From Glaciecola sp. UBA2563 (lineage in GTDB: Bacteria > Pseudomonadota > Gammaproteobacteria > Enterobacterales > Alteromonadaceae), in assembly GCA_002340325.1 (NCBI GenBank), contig DDLV01000016.1, forward strand, positions 1 to 62,150: DNA of 62,150 bases, written 5' to 3'. The notes below the pieces were generated by a model. The model did no database searches, had not been told where the DNA came from, and saw nothing but the letters and a program-made list of their open reading frames with translations. Within the stretch, counting starts at the first letter, position 1; each line of letters begins with the position of its first letter. Below are positions 18,142 through 27,212 of this stretch, piece after piece. The position numbers and the translations under genes were made by a program.

Positions 18142-19348
18142 TTTCCTTTTCGCACACGTCGATATCCAAGTTGTAACCAATATTTCGTTTGATATCTTTG
18201 CAAGGGGTATCAATATCGCCTTGGTATGGGACGAATAAAGATGGATTAGCAATTGCGACTCTAACGAGCTTCGGACAATAAAGTATGCCAGAATATCTTT
18301 TAAGATAGTTAGCAATCGTACCATCATTTTCTCTATCGCCCGTTATTCTGCCAAGTTTGAGCGCCCAGATATCTCTGACAATATGCAATACAAGAGACGT
18401 GTATGGAATATTTTTTCGAGGGTTTTTGAACGCTTTGTAACTCTCATGTTGATGTATTATGGTTGAGTGAATATCGTCAAACCCGTGTAAACTGCGAAGG
18501 ATCAAATCTGCGCATAAAACTTGACGTGTATATGCATTGGATTGATAGTTATTCGTATTTTGCTGCTGGAGCACGAGCCAGTTTTTATTAGTACTTAATA
18601 GTCCAATCTCGCATAGCATACCGGACAATCTGAGCGTATTAATATCGCTTGTGTTAAGGCTTATTTTCTCTCCAAACCTTGTACATGAAAGGCTGATTTG
18701 TTTGCAGAATGATGCATCTATGTTAGGTGATATCTCTATAAGTCTGGATAACGTTTGGTCTATTTCATCATTTTGGTGTTCCAGCTTTTTCAACGAAGCT
18801 TTTAACGTTGTTAATTGTTGACGACAAGCAGCAGAAAGCCTTTTATTGATGTCGTCGAGTTTTTGTTGTCTTTCTTGGTGTTTAATTGCTTCAAGTCGCT
18901 TGGAACGTTTGTATAGAATGTTGTTCCTTGCTTTCTGCACAGCATAAATCAATTCATCTTTAGACCATGGCTTGTTCATGAAGTACGCTATCTTATTTTC
19001 ATTGATTGCTCTTTTGACGAAATCAGATTCGTCAAACCCAGTTAACAGAATGCATATGATGTGAGGGTGTTGTTTCTTAATAACATCTAAAAGTGCCTCA
19101 CTATCCATTGCAGGCATTTTTAGATCTGTAATCAGAATATCAATTTTCTGTTTTACAAGGACTTTGCACGCATCAACCCCGTTTAATGACGTAATAATGT
19201 TTAATGGCTGCTTGCGCAACTCTCTCGTAATTGCATGTAGAATGTTTTCCTCATCATTAACTAAAAGAACGTTAATTGACGATTTTCGCGGATTCTTATC
19301 GGCGGAGCCAAAGTGATTAGGAATTGTGTTGTTTATAAAAGTCTTCAT
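18134..19348 (-). CDS. Response regulator with degenerate HD-GYP domain (HnoD-like)
   Basis: A 404-residue protein with a receiver domain (about 25-145; phospho-acceptor D75 in LITDLKMPA, KPW near 127), a long coiled coil (150-205), and a C-terminal domain in the frame of HD-GYP phosphodiesterases. Where active enzymes have HDIGK it reads CEIGL (246-250), and after HQHE (299-302) the DGxGYP motif is absent. It should therefore not hydrolyse cyclic di-GMP. Shewanella encodes a comparable degenerate HD-GYP protein, HnoD, as a target of the H-NOX kinase that modulates an active EAL phosphodiesterase. No EAL or GGDEF gene is present here, so its partner must lie elsewhere. Confidence 0.8.
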   Translation of the reverse strand: MKTFINNTIPNHFGSADKNPRKSSINVLLVNDEENILHAITRELRKQPLNIITSLNGVDACKVLVKQKIDILITDLKMPAMDSEALLDVIKKQHPHIICILLTGFDESDFVKRAINENKIAYFMNKPWSKDELIYAVQKARNNILYKRSKRLEAIKHQERQQKLDDINKRLSAACRQQLTTLKASLKKLEHQNDEIDQTLSRLIEISPNIDASFCKQISLSCTRFGEKISLNTSDINTLRLSGMLCEIGLLSTNKNWLVLQQQNTNNYQSNAYTRQVLCADLILRSLHGFDDIHSTIIHQHESYKAFKNPRKNIPYTSLVLHIVRDIWALKLGRITGDRENDGTIANYLKRYSGILYCPKLVRVAIANPSLFVPYQGDIDTPCKDIKRNIGYNLDIDVCEKEIN

Positions 19349-19736
19349 TGATGTTTACCACTTAATCAATCTTTTTAAATACAAAACGCTACTCATTCTA
19401 AATAGCGTGACCAATATCATTTTTTGGCTACGGTTTGCATGCTGCGTGCCATGTTTATACTACTGATTTTTATACAAAAAAATTAACGCCTTAGTGTTGA
19501 TTTGCAAATTAAAAAAGTATTTTTGCGTTATGCAAAGCTTATAATGATTGCGTTCAGAATAAGATATACCTATTAGTGAAAGGACATTCTATTGCAAGAA
19601 AACTTGATTGTGTTCCTTACAATGAAATTTGGCTTTAATCTCTTTTAACGATTACAACAATCTTTTTTACGCAATATACTCTACCAACATATTTTGCTTA
19701 ACATAGTGTGACATACTTATTAAGAAAGGCATTAAT
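19349..19736. other. Intergenic region, 388 bp, without a recognisable gene
   Basis: AT-rich spacer between the divergent degenerate HD-GYP regulator and the small membrane protein. It must hold the promoters of both. No open frame above about a dozen codons is convincing. A sequence like a sigma54 promoter near 19424-19440 has the wrong spacing (see rejected items). I see no stable hairpin. Confidence 0.5.
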
Positions 19737-19952
19737 ATGAAATTCATTGATATCACAATCATTTTTTCGATAATCGTATTCGTGTTTAGTGCAGTTGGCT
19801 CTGTTACTTATGTTCTTGATTCCACGAAAAAGACTGACCTATCTGTGCATGCGTCTACGGTTCAAGTCACAATGTCCATGACTATCGAAGAAAGTTATAT
19901 TGAACACCAATATGCACAAACCAATGAAAAGTTCTTCAATATTGCCAAATAG
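19737..19952 (+). CDS. Small single-span membrane protein, unknown function
   Basis: A 71-residue open frame with AAGAAAGG before its ATG. Residues 4-27 form one hydrophobic helix, followed by a polar tail of about 40 residues rich in Ser, Thr and Glu. I do not recognise a family. It stands alone with AT-rich spacers on both sides. The good ribosome-binding site supports expression, but without conservation data it could be a chance frame. Confidence 0.5.
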   Translation: MKFIDITIIFSIIVFVFSAVGSVTYVLDSTKKTDLSVHASTVQVTMSMTIEESYIEHQYAQTNEKFFNIAK

Positions 19953-20102
19953 TTGTATAACGACTATGACTAATTGCTACCTTTACTTAAGGCAAATACT
20001 TAACTAGGATCTGGAAATACGAAACAATCTCCACTTTTCATCTATTCTTTGATTGGGTGTTAATGTCTTGAAGGTGTTAAAAAAAGGCATGGAACGCGGT
20101 TT

Positions 20103-20654
20103 ATGAATCACTATATTCGATTATTTTTTACCTTACTGTTTGCAAAGTTAAAGACGCGTGTTGATGTGTTTGAAACCACTGAAAAACGCTTTCGTGTGAT
20201 GCCATGGGACTTAGATTTGCTTGGCCATATGAATAACGGTACCTATTTGCAAGTCGCAGATGTCGCGCGAGTCGGTTGGATGAATCAAACGGGCATTTTA
20301 AGTTTGATGTTAAAGAAAAAATGGGGAGCGATACTCGGTGGAAATATTATTCACTACCGTAAGTCGCTTACCTTGTTTCAACAGTACAAGGTGCGTACGA
20401 AATTACTTGGATGGCATGATAAATGGGTGTTTTTGGAACACCGATTTGTTGATCAAAGAGATCGCCTCGTTTGCAGTTGCCTCAGTCGAGCAGCGCTACG
20501 TGATAGAAAAGCTAAGAAATGGGTATGCATGCAACAGCTCAGTCTCGATATTCTTGGTAAGCATCAATTACCGGATTTGCCAGAGAAAGTGGTTAGGTGG
20601 TTGGAAGCAGACGATCACATTGTGCAGCGTGATAGTTTTAATAAGGTCTATTAA
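20103..20654 (+). CDS. Acyl-CoA thioesterase-like hotdog protein
   Basis: A 183-residue hotdog-fold protein of the 4HBT/THEM6-like thioesterase group. The segment WDLDLLGHMNNGTYL (about 35-50) matches the catalytic D-x-x-GHxNN region, and RKSLTLFQQYKV and FVDQRDRLVC match later strands. It should hydrolyse acyl thioesters; the substrate is unknown. A hydrophobic N-terminal stretch (about 5-15) may associate with membrane. It is monocistronic, with 230 bp of gene-free sequence after it containing a small GACCA/TGGTC inverted repeat near 20750. Confidence 0.8.
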   Translation: MNHYIRLFFTLLFAKLKTRVDVFETTEKRFRVMPWDLDLLGHMNNGTYLQVADVARVGWMNQTGILSLMLKKKWGAILGGNIIHYRKSLTLFQQYKVRTKLLGWHDKWVFLEHRFVDQRDRLVCSCLSRAALRDRKAKKWVCMQQLSLDILGKHQLPDLPEKVVRWLEADDHIVQRDSFNKVY

Positions 20655-20892
20655 AAACGTTATTTGTTGGATGTTACAAAAAATTGCCTGCTAATTATTC
20701 AGTAGTTGGTTTCCCTCCAAAGCGATATATTTTGCCGTTTTACCTTTACGACCAGTTTGGTCAACACTTCTATTTGGCGCGGCGTATGTAGCGTCACTTC
20801 AGTCAAAACTACTATAAAAGAAGACCCCATTTAAACCTTGCTCAACTTTTTAGCGACATACCTTCAAATAAACCTCTCTGCGATGGTTGCTA

Positions 20893-22959
20893 ATGAGACA
20901 CATAATAAAAATTTCCATTTCGTTCTTTTTAATTTTTCTATCTCCAAATTTAATTGCAGGTAACGGCGCAGTTTCACTAGTGTATCCGGTAGAAACAAAT
21001 TCAATAATCATAGATGGCAATGTCAACGATTGGCCTGATACCATTAAGAAAGTTATGATTGAACGTGAGTTCTCTGGCAATGAGATGCCCGTTGAGAGCG
21101 ATTTCTCCGCCTATTTTCAAACCGCATACGACGCAAAAACAGGTGCGCTCTATGTCGCTATTGTCGTAAATGATGATTCGCATATCCATACTGAACCAGA
21201 CCCAGATAAATGGCTTGAACAGGACAACGTAACGCTTTATCTAGACGTTCATCACACAGAAAATGGTAGCGGCTCTCAACTTTATTTAATGATGGATGAC
21301 AACAAACTAATCAACGGAATTACTGGACACTGGGATCCTGCGATTGAAACTGCAACTTGGGAAACAGCAGATGCAAAAATGCGACGCAGCGGCACCCAAT
21401 CAATTTACGAGTACAAATTTGAAATTGGCAGAAATACATCAGCCGGTATCACAGTTGGCTTTGATTTACTGATTGTCGATGTCGATCAAGAAGATGTAGA
21501 AACCAATACAAATGCGCTCTACATCTGGGGACCTTTTGGTGGTAAAAGCCAATCTTCGCGACGAGTTGGGGATTTAGTCTTAATGACCACGAGTGAAGAC
21601 GCTGGCGTTTTAAAAGGTCGGGTTGCTTGGCACGATTCAGTGGATTCAACTTATACGCATGGACGCGTAAGAATCACCAAGAAAAATAATAAGGATTTCT
21701 GGTTGATATTGAATACCGATGAGGCTGGTGAGTTTGAGGTTACGTTGCCTGCTGGAGAATACGTATTATCAAGCGCCGTTTATGTCGTCGGTAATCCGTG
21801 GCAAGGATTGGTGATGCCAGATTTAACGTCAACTGTTATTGCGAACGTCATTGCGAATGAAACAACGCAAGCTCAAACGCTATCTATCAAACAGGCTCCT
21901 GAGCCCGAGTTAATAAAAGAAAAGGGCGTTTTATTTGATTATGACAAAAGTCAAAAAGCGGAAATCGACGCTACTATCAAATCATACATGAACTATTTTC
22001 GCGTGCCAGGTGCATCCGTTTCGTTAATAAAAGGCGGTGATGTTGTCTATTACAATGTGTTTGGCAATAAGAACAGTTTTACTGGAGAACCAGTGACTGA
22101 GGATACAATATTCGAAGCGGCATCAATCACTAAGGCGGTATTTGCCTATGCTGTTAGCAGGATGGCTGAGCGCGGTGAGATAGATTTGGACAAGCCATTG
22201 TTTGAATATTTGCCATTTGAAGCCATTGCACACGATGAACGTTACAAGAAAATCACGGGACGTCACGCGCTGTCACATCAAACGGGATTTCCCAATTGGG
22301 CGTGGCAAAATGAAGATAACCAGATCGACATCAAGTTTTATCCGGGTATCAAATTTGGGTATTCAGGAGAAGGATTTGAATACTTGGGTCGTGTTGTATC
22401 GCACATCAAAGGAAAACCTCTTGAACAAGTTTTGATGGAAGAAGTACAAATACCCTTAGATATGCAAAAAAATGTCTTCTTTAGTGATTCTGAAGCGCTT
22501 CAAGAAGTAGTCTCCCATGGTCATTTTGACGGCTATGCGGCAACAAGAGCAACACCGAGTGAAGTCGGCGTCGCGCATAGTATGCATACTGAAGCAAGGG
22601 TATTTACGAACTTTATATTGGGGTTGATGCAGCAAAAGGGGATGTCGGAACAAGGATATGCCAACATGTTAGAGCCTCAAATCGAGGTGCCAATCGATCC
22701 ATCTGAAGGTGACTGGCCGTACCCCCAGCGTTATTCATTAGGATTTCATTTGATGAATACACCTTTCGGATTAGCGTATGGGCATGGTGGCAACAATGGT
22801 GATTTCACGTGTATATTTCATATATACAAAGAACACGATATTGCATTCGCGATTTTTACAAATGCAAATACAGGGACTGCCATGCATAAGAAACTCCATG
22901 AATACTTGATATATGGAAATAGATTAAAAGCAGATATTGAAAGTTTTGAAGATGAGTAA
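20893..22959 (+). CDS. Secreted CBM9-like domain fused to class C beta-lactamase-type serine hydrolase
   Basis: A 688-residue exported protein: signal peptide (about 1-23), a CBM9/DOMON-like beta-sandwich (about 28-225) with IDGNVNDWPD and a WLEQDNVTLYLD block, a short Ig/carboxypeptidase-regulatory-like segment (230-310), then a serine beta-lactamase-like hydrolase. The catalytic motifs are SITK with S411, YSG for the Tyr-x-Asn/Gly box, and HGGNNGD as the third box. Such hydrolases include esterases and D-peptidases. I chose ATG 20893 over TTG 20887. The carbohydrate-binding front half suggests the enzyme is held on a polysaccharide, perhaps removing acyl groups. Confidence 0.8.
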   Translation: MRHIIKISISFFLIFLSPNLIAGNGAVSLVYPVETNSIIIDGNVNDWPDTIKKVMIEREFSGNEMPVESDFSAYFQTAYDAKTGALYVAIVVNDDSHIHTEPDPDKWLEQDNVTLYLDVHHTENGSGSQLYLMMDDNKLINGITGHWDPAIETATWETADAKMRRSGTQSIYEYKFEIGRNTSAGITVGFDLLIVDVDQEDVETNTNALYIWGPFGGKSQSSRRVGDLVLMTTSEDAGVLKGRVAWHDSVDSTYTHGRVRITKKNNKDFWLILNTDEAGEFEVTLPAGEYVLSSAVYVVGNPWQGLVMPDLTSTVIANVIANETTQAQTLSIKQAPEPELIKEKGVLFDYDKSQKAEIDATIKSYMNYFRVPGASVSLIKGGDVVYYNVFGNKNSFTGEPVTEDTIFEAASITKAVFAYAVSRMAERGEIDLDKPLFEYLPFEAIAHDERYKKITGRHALSHQTGFPNWAWQNEDNQIDIKFYPGIKFGYSGEGFEYLGRVVSHIKGKPLEQVLMEEVQIPLDMQKNVFFSDSEALQEVVSHGHFDGYAATRATPSEVGVAHSMHTEARVFTNFILGLMQQKGMSEQGYANMLEPQIEVPIDPSEGDWPYPQRYSLGFHLMNTPFGLAYGHGGNNGDFTCIFHIYKEHDIAFAIFTNANTGTAMHKKLHEYLIYGNRLKADIESFEDE

Positions 22960-23011
22960 AATTGATAGGCTATTTGACAAGTATTACGACGCAAGTGTTT
23001 AACATGCCTTG

Positions 23012-24094
23012 TTACGCACGTGCTGTTGTTCCTTGTTTTATTTTAGGCAAGTAGTTCTTCAACATTAGAAAGCCAAGCAAAATACCGCATATTAGAGGTA
23101 ACCAATTACTTTCTTCGTGAAAATGGGCATGCTCACTAATGTTGGGTATTGTCCAATTAAATATCTCAAATAGTATGTTTAGTAGATATCCCAACCCAAT
23201 GGACGATGAACCAACGGCCAGCAGATAAAGGATAAGTGTACGTTTGCCCATTTCTTTAGAAATCATTCCCATCGTACTCACGTTCGTTGCCGGACCAGCG
23301 AGCAGAAATACGAGAATGGCGCCTGGCGAAATCCCCATAGACAAAAAGCCTACTGCTAGTGGCGTTGATGCCGTGGCACAGATATACATCGGGATCCCAA
23401 TTAATGCCATTACTAGCATCGTAATTAACCCGTCGCCCCATTTTACAAAAAATTCCGTTGGCACAAATGTCTGGATTAAGGCTGCCATTACGAGTCCAAC
23501 AAGGAGCCAAAAAGTGATATCTTTTAATAGCTTGCCCGTTGCAGAACCGAACGCGGTTTTTAATTTATATGCTATGGAAGAAGCTTTCTGGGGCTGTGCT
23601 TTTGTTGAGCCACAACACGTGGGTTTTTTCACAGAACAGCACGATGATGCAACGTTTACATCATTGTCTTTATCCTGTCTTGAATCACCAAAAAATTTAA
23701 CTAACAAACCTGCATATATTGCACTGAGTACAGCTGAAATAGGTCTGGCAATGGCGAAAACGGGGCCTAACAATGCATAAGAGACAGACACAGAATCCAC
23801 GCCTGTTTCAGGCGTCGCAACTAAAAATGAAACGGTTGATGGTTTACTCGCACCACTTCGTCTAAGCCCCAGTGCTGCTGGTATCACGCCGCATGAACAC
23901 AATGGTAGCGGTGCGCCAATGAAGGCGGCTTTTGTAACAGCGCCAACGGAGCTATCGCCCATATGTTTTTGTAAGATAGAGACGGGGACTAACTCATGAA
24001 TCAATCCAGCTATTACAAGACCTAATAGCAACCATTGCGCTGATAGCAAAAACAACGCAATAAAATGTTGAAAGAACTCTAGTGCATATGTCAT
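23012..24094 (-). CDS. SO_0444-family Cu/Zn efflux permease
   Basis: A 360-residue inner-membrane permease (PF03773 type) with about eight to ten helices in two related halves. Each half has the family's glycine/proline-rich segment: APLPLCSCGVIPA in the first and GIPMYICATASTP in the second. The loop between them carries Cys pairs (CCSVKKPTCCGS) suited to soft-metal binding. The family is described as exporting copper and zinc. It is transcribed alone and is divergent, across 269 bp, from the GH13 gene, with no metal regulator gene next to it. Confidence 0.85.
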   Translation of the reverse strand: MTYALEFFQHFIALFLLSAQWLLLGLVIAGLIHELVPVSILQKHMGDSSVGAVTKAAFIGAPLPLCSCGVIPAALGLRRSGASKPSTVSFLVATPETGVDSVSVSYALLGPVFAIARPISAVLSAIYAGLLVKFFGDSRQDKDNDVNVASSCCSVKKPTCCGSTKAQPQKASSIAYKLKTAFGSATGKLLKDITFWLLVGLVMAALIQTFVPTEFFVKWGDGLITMLVMALIGIPMYICATASTPLAVGFLSMGISPGAILVFLLAGPATNVSTMGMISKEMGKRTLILYLLAVGSSSIGLGYLLNILFEIFNWTIPNISEHAHFHEESNWLPLICGILLGFLMLKNYLPKIKQGTTARA

Positions 24095-24310
24095 CGAATT
24101 TATGCCTGTCGACTGTTGTAGAGAAACTGTTTAATGTCTATGCAAGTGTCTTTGTCAGCAACTTTTCCAGGAGATGATTATAAATTATTGTTTAATAGTA
24201 GTGTTCAAGACTTTAGTGTTGGCAAATGCAAGAGCGTTTTGTATTCAAAGTACGCATTTGGATAAATATGACAACGGGTAATATTCAGAAAAAATGAGTT
24301 AAATTATGCA

Positions 24311-24320
24311 TGTATATACA
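24311..24320. promoter_or_regulatory. Perfect 10-bp palindrome TGTATATACA
   Basis: A perfect palindrome flanked by further CATG sequence lies about 44 bp before the GH13 start and 217 bp from the Cu/Zn permease start. The location fits an operator for the glucosidase promoter. It is short and AT-rich, so chance cannot be excluded. Confidence 0.25.
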
Positions 24321-24363
24321 CACATGGTTAGCTTAGAATTAAGTAAATTATCGGATGTATTGA

Positions 24364-25980
24364 GTGAGTATTTTGTCTGACAAAAACACAAATAAAACTG
24401 AGTGGTGGCGCGGTGCGAGCATCTACCAAATCTACCCTAGGAGTTTTGTAGATGCCAATAATGATGGCATAGGGGACTTAAAAGGGATAATAAGTCGCCT
24501 GGACTATGTAGCTGACCTAGGTGTAGATGCAATATGGATTAGTCCATTTTTCACCTCGCCCATGAAAGACTTTGGTTATGACGTGTCAGATTATCGCGCT
24601 GTAGATCCTGTTTTTGGCTCGCTTAAAGATTTCGAAAAGCTCACGGAAAAAGCACATTCGCTGAATCTAAAAGTCGTTATAGATCAAGTTTACTCGCACA
24701 CTTCAGATCAGCACGAGTGGTTCAAAAATAGCCGACAGAGTAAAGACAACCGTTATTCAGATTGGTATGTATGGAAAGAAGCTAAAGAAGATGGAACGCC
24801 GCCCACAAACTGGCAATCAATGTTTTCAGGGCCTGCATGGACATGGGATAATCGAAGAAAACAGTATTATTTGCATAATTTTTTGCCTAGTCAGCCTGAT
24901 TTAAACTTCTACAACGAGGAAGTGCAGGAGGCGTTGTTTGATGTTGCCAAATTTTGGGTAAATTTGGGTGTTGACGGATTTAGATTAGATGCCATTAATT
25001 ACGGTATGTATGACCTGCAATTAAGAAACAATCCTCCGCGAGAGGGCGTGCCAGAACAAATTAGACGCCCTGTGACTATGCAAAAATTCACCTACAGCAT
25101 ATCGCAGCCAGGCATGCCTGAATTTCTTAAGAAGTATCGAAAAGTGCTCGACCAATATGGCGATATCTTTACTGTTGCTGAAGTGGGAGGCGACGAGCCT
25201 GTAAACGTCATGAAATCCTATATCAATGGCAATGACAAATTGAGTAGTGCCTATAGTTTTGAGTTTTTGGCAATGTCAGAGCCAAGTCCTGAAAACTTGC
25301 GAGAAGTGCTTGGGCAATGGAAAGATAACCAAAATGATGGTTGGCCTTCATGGGCATTCTCAAACCATGATGTGCCGCGTGTTTTAAACCGCTGGGCAGG
25401 GAATAAACCTACCGACCAGCAGGCTAAGTTATATTTACTTACGCTAGCGAGTTTGCGAGGTAATGTCTTTTTGTATCAAGGCGAGGAACTTGGCCTTGAA
25501 CAAACAGACGTTCCCTTTGAGCAATTACAAGATCCTGAAGCGATAGCGAATTGGCCAGATAATATGGGCCGCGACGGCGCAAGAACACCGATACCTTGGC
25601 ATGTTGATGAACCGCATTTTGGGTTTTCTTCGGTTATGCCATGGCTGCCTGTTGATTTTCATCAGCATGTTAAATGTGTTTCTGAACAATTGAAAAATGA
25701 TGATTCTGTTCTAAATTTTGCCAAGATGGCATTTAAGCTTCGACAAAATGCATTGCCATTAAAACTAGGAACGCTAGATTTTGAAGAAGGACCGAGCGGT
25801 CTGATTGTGTTTGTTAGGCAGTATGAGGGCAAAAAACTTTTGTGTATTTTCAATACAACAGACAAAAATGTAGATTACTCGAATGTTTCTAACGTGAAGT
25901 TATTGCTTCAAGTCGGGGATGTAAAAGCAGATGCTTCGTTTTTTCCAGCGAACTCGGGTGGGATTTGGGAAGTTGTCTGA
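24364..25980 (+). CDS. GH13 alpha-glucosidase (oligo-1,6-glucosidase/alpha-1,4-glucosidase group)
   Basis: A 538-residue cytoplasmic GH13 enzyme that releases glucose from short alpha-glucosides. It has WWRGASIYQIYPRSF and DANNDGIGDLKGI at the N-terminus, DQVYSHTSDQHEWF (region II site), GFRLDAIN with nucleophile D209, VAEVGG with acid/base E273, and SNHDVPR with D336. The C-terminal beta domain starts near residue 460. It has no signal peptide. The start is taken as GTG 24364; an in-frame TTG three codons in is possible. No transporter or LacI-type regulator lies beside it, so it is probably a single-gene unit. Confidence 0.9.
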   Translation: MSILSDKNTNKTEWWRGASIYQIYPRSFVDANNDGIGDLKGIISRLDYVADLGVDAIWISPFFTSPMKDFGYDVSDYRAVDPVFGSLKDFEKLTEKAHSLNLKVVIDQVYSHTSDQHEWFKNSRQSKDNRYSDWYVWKEAKEDGTPPTNWQSMFSGPAWTWDNRRKQYYLHNFLPSQPDLNFYNEEVQEALFDVAKFWVNLGVDGFRLDAINYGMYDLQLRNNPPREGVPEQIRRPVTMQKFTYSISQPGMPEFLKKYRKVLDQYGDIFTVAEVGGDEPVNVMKSYINGNDKLSSAYSFEFLAMSEPSPENLREVLGQWKDNQNDGWPSWAFSNHDVPRVLNRWAGNKPTDQQAKLYLLTLASLRGNVFLYQGEELGLEQTDVPFEQLQDPEAIANWPDNMGRDGARTPIPWHVDEPHFGFSSVMPWLPVDFHQHVKCVSEQLKNDDSVLNFAKMAFKLRQNALPLKLGTLDFEEGPSGLIVFVRQYEGKKLLCIFNTTDKNVDYSNVSNVKLLLQVGDVKADASFFPANSGGIWEVV

Positions 25981-26916
25981 TCACAATAAAATCCCCTTTA
26001 TTGTGCCAATTGTTCTCGCGGGAAAATAGAGTAAATAAAAGAAAATAACATCGCGTAATGGTAGTGGCTGTTTGGAATTAAGATATAGCCTTAGTGAATA
26101 CAGTCCTATTACGGCAGCTGACATTGACATACATAGAAAAGCTAAGATTTTTTGGTCAACTGCAAGGAAGATGAACGACAATAGAATACCAAAAGTGAAA
26201 ATTGGCGGTGCAATAAAACTAGGTACTTCGCGCAATGGGATTTTGCGGCCTCCAATTGATTTGATGTTTGATTGGCCTCGCCATATTTCTTTCTTAGCCA
26301 TGGAGTAGAATGCTTTATCTTCGCCAATATGAATGTAATTGGACGCATCTGTATAAAATAGCTTACCGAATTCCGACACCCGCTGAGTAAACACATAGTC
26401 TTCGCAAGTAATGAGATGCTCGGGGAAGCCATTCGTTCTTGAAAAAGTATCTTTGTGTAAGAATAAGTTTCTTCCAGGTAAAAACTTAACTTCGCACTCA
26501 GTCTTTGCATTGCTTAGGGCTGTTCTAAGACGTTCAAGTGGTGGCGCATTTGCACTATTTTTTTGAATTGCACTTACAAGTTTTGCATCCGTTCTATCAT
26601 GAAGCGTTTTCAGCATCGCACTGGTCCAGTTTTCGGCCAGTTCGATATCTGCATCGACGAAAGCGAAGTATTGCCCTGACGCTATTTCAGCACCTACATT
26701 CCGCTGTTGTGAAATGGTCAATCCTTTGTCTACGGTGACGAATTTGAAATTCGATAACTTATCATATTGGTCTAATTCATCGCTCACAGTAAGGTTTTTA
26801 CTGACTACAATTACTTCAATAGTATTTGTGTCAATACTCTGCGCGGATATAGAGTCAAGTGTTTGCAACAACATTTTTTCTCGTCCCATGTGAGGAATGA
26901 TAAAACTTACTAACAC
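25981..26916 (-). CDS. GT2 family glycosyltransferase with C-terminal membrane helices
   Basis: A GT2 enzyme with VSFIIPHMGR at the N-terminus, ISQQRNVGAEIA and FVDADIEL as the DxD site, and CEDYVFTQRV as the base-containing motif. Residues of about 235-311 contain two or three hydrophobic segments that anchor it to the membrane. I chose GTG 26916 because AAGGAGAG lies about 10 bp before it; the longest frame starts at ATG 26982 but would contain that site. It abuts the convergent GH13 gene with no spacer. It may serve the LPS core or the exopolysaccharide; context does not decide. Confidence 0.8.
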   Translation of the reverse strand: MLVSFIIPHMGREKMLLQTLDSISAQSIDTNTIEVIVVSKNLTVSDELDQYDKLSNFKFVTVDKGLTISQQRNVGAEIASGQYFAFVDADIELAENWTSAMLKTLHDRTDAKLVSAIQKNSANAPPLERLRTALSNAKTECEVKFLPGRNLFLHKDTFSRTNGFPEHLITCEDYVFTQRVSEFGKLFYTDASNYIHIGEDKAFYSMAKKEIWRGQSNIKSIGGRKIPLREVPSFIAPPIFTFGILLSFIFLAVDQKILAFLCMSMSAAVIGLYSLRLYLNSKQPLPLRDVIFFYLLYFPARTIGTIKGILL

Positions 26917-27022
26917 CTTCAGTTCTCTCTCCTTACAGGGTTTCTGCGTCAAAGGTGCGCAGGCAATCGTTGGATGATACATTTGAATTCATTTTATTGT
27001 TATTATCCCTTTGCCAATCGAA

Positions 27023-27160
27023 TCAGGTGCTTGTAAACGGTTCTGCACCTTCAACACCATTGAGCAATGCTGCATTGATTAAATGTTGGATCTTTCTGAA
27101 ATCTTTTGCAGTCCATGTGTCATTTGGATATCCAAGCAACTGCACTCGCCAAACTGACAC
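27023..27160 (-). other. Short orphan open frame, possible gene fragment
   Basis: A 45-codon minus-strand frame from GTG 27160 to TGA 27023 reads like real protein, with VSVWRVQLLGYPNDTW and FRKIQHLINAALLNG segments. No ribosome-binding site is clear and an upstream stop limits it. The plus-strand frame over the same bases (26955-27194) looks like its shadow. It is either a very small gene or the remnant of a larger one; I do not recognise the family. Confidence 0.25.
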
Positions 27161-27212
27161 CTCAAAGTTTACCTCGAAGTATAGGACGAATTAGTGCTAT
27201 AGACTACCCTCT

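Noticed and set aside
19424..19440. Sigma54 promoter-like sequence with TTGG and TTGC
   Set aside because: Only nine bases separate the GG and GC pairs; sigma54 needs ten, so it is probably not functional.
23244..23780. 178-residue plus-strand frame opposite the Cu/Zn permease gene
   Set aside because: It is antisense to a strongly recognised membrane protein and shows no domain of its own.
26955..27194. 79-residue plus-strand frame
   Set aside because: Codon pattern and amino-acid composition fit the opposite strand better; no start signal.
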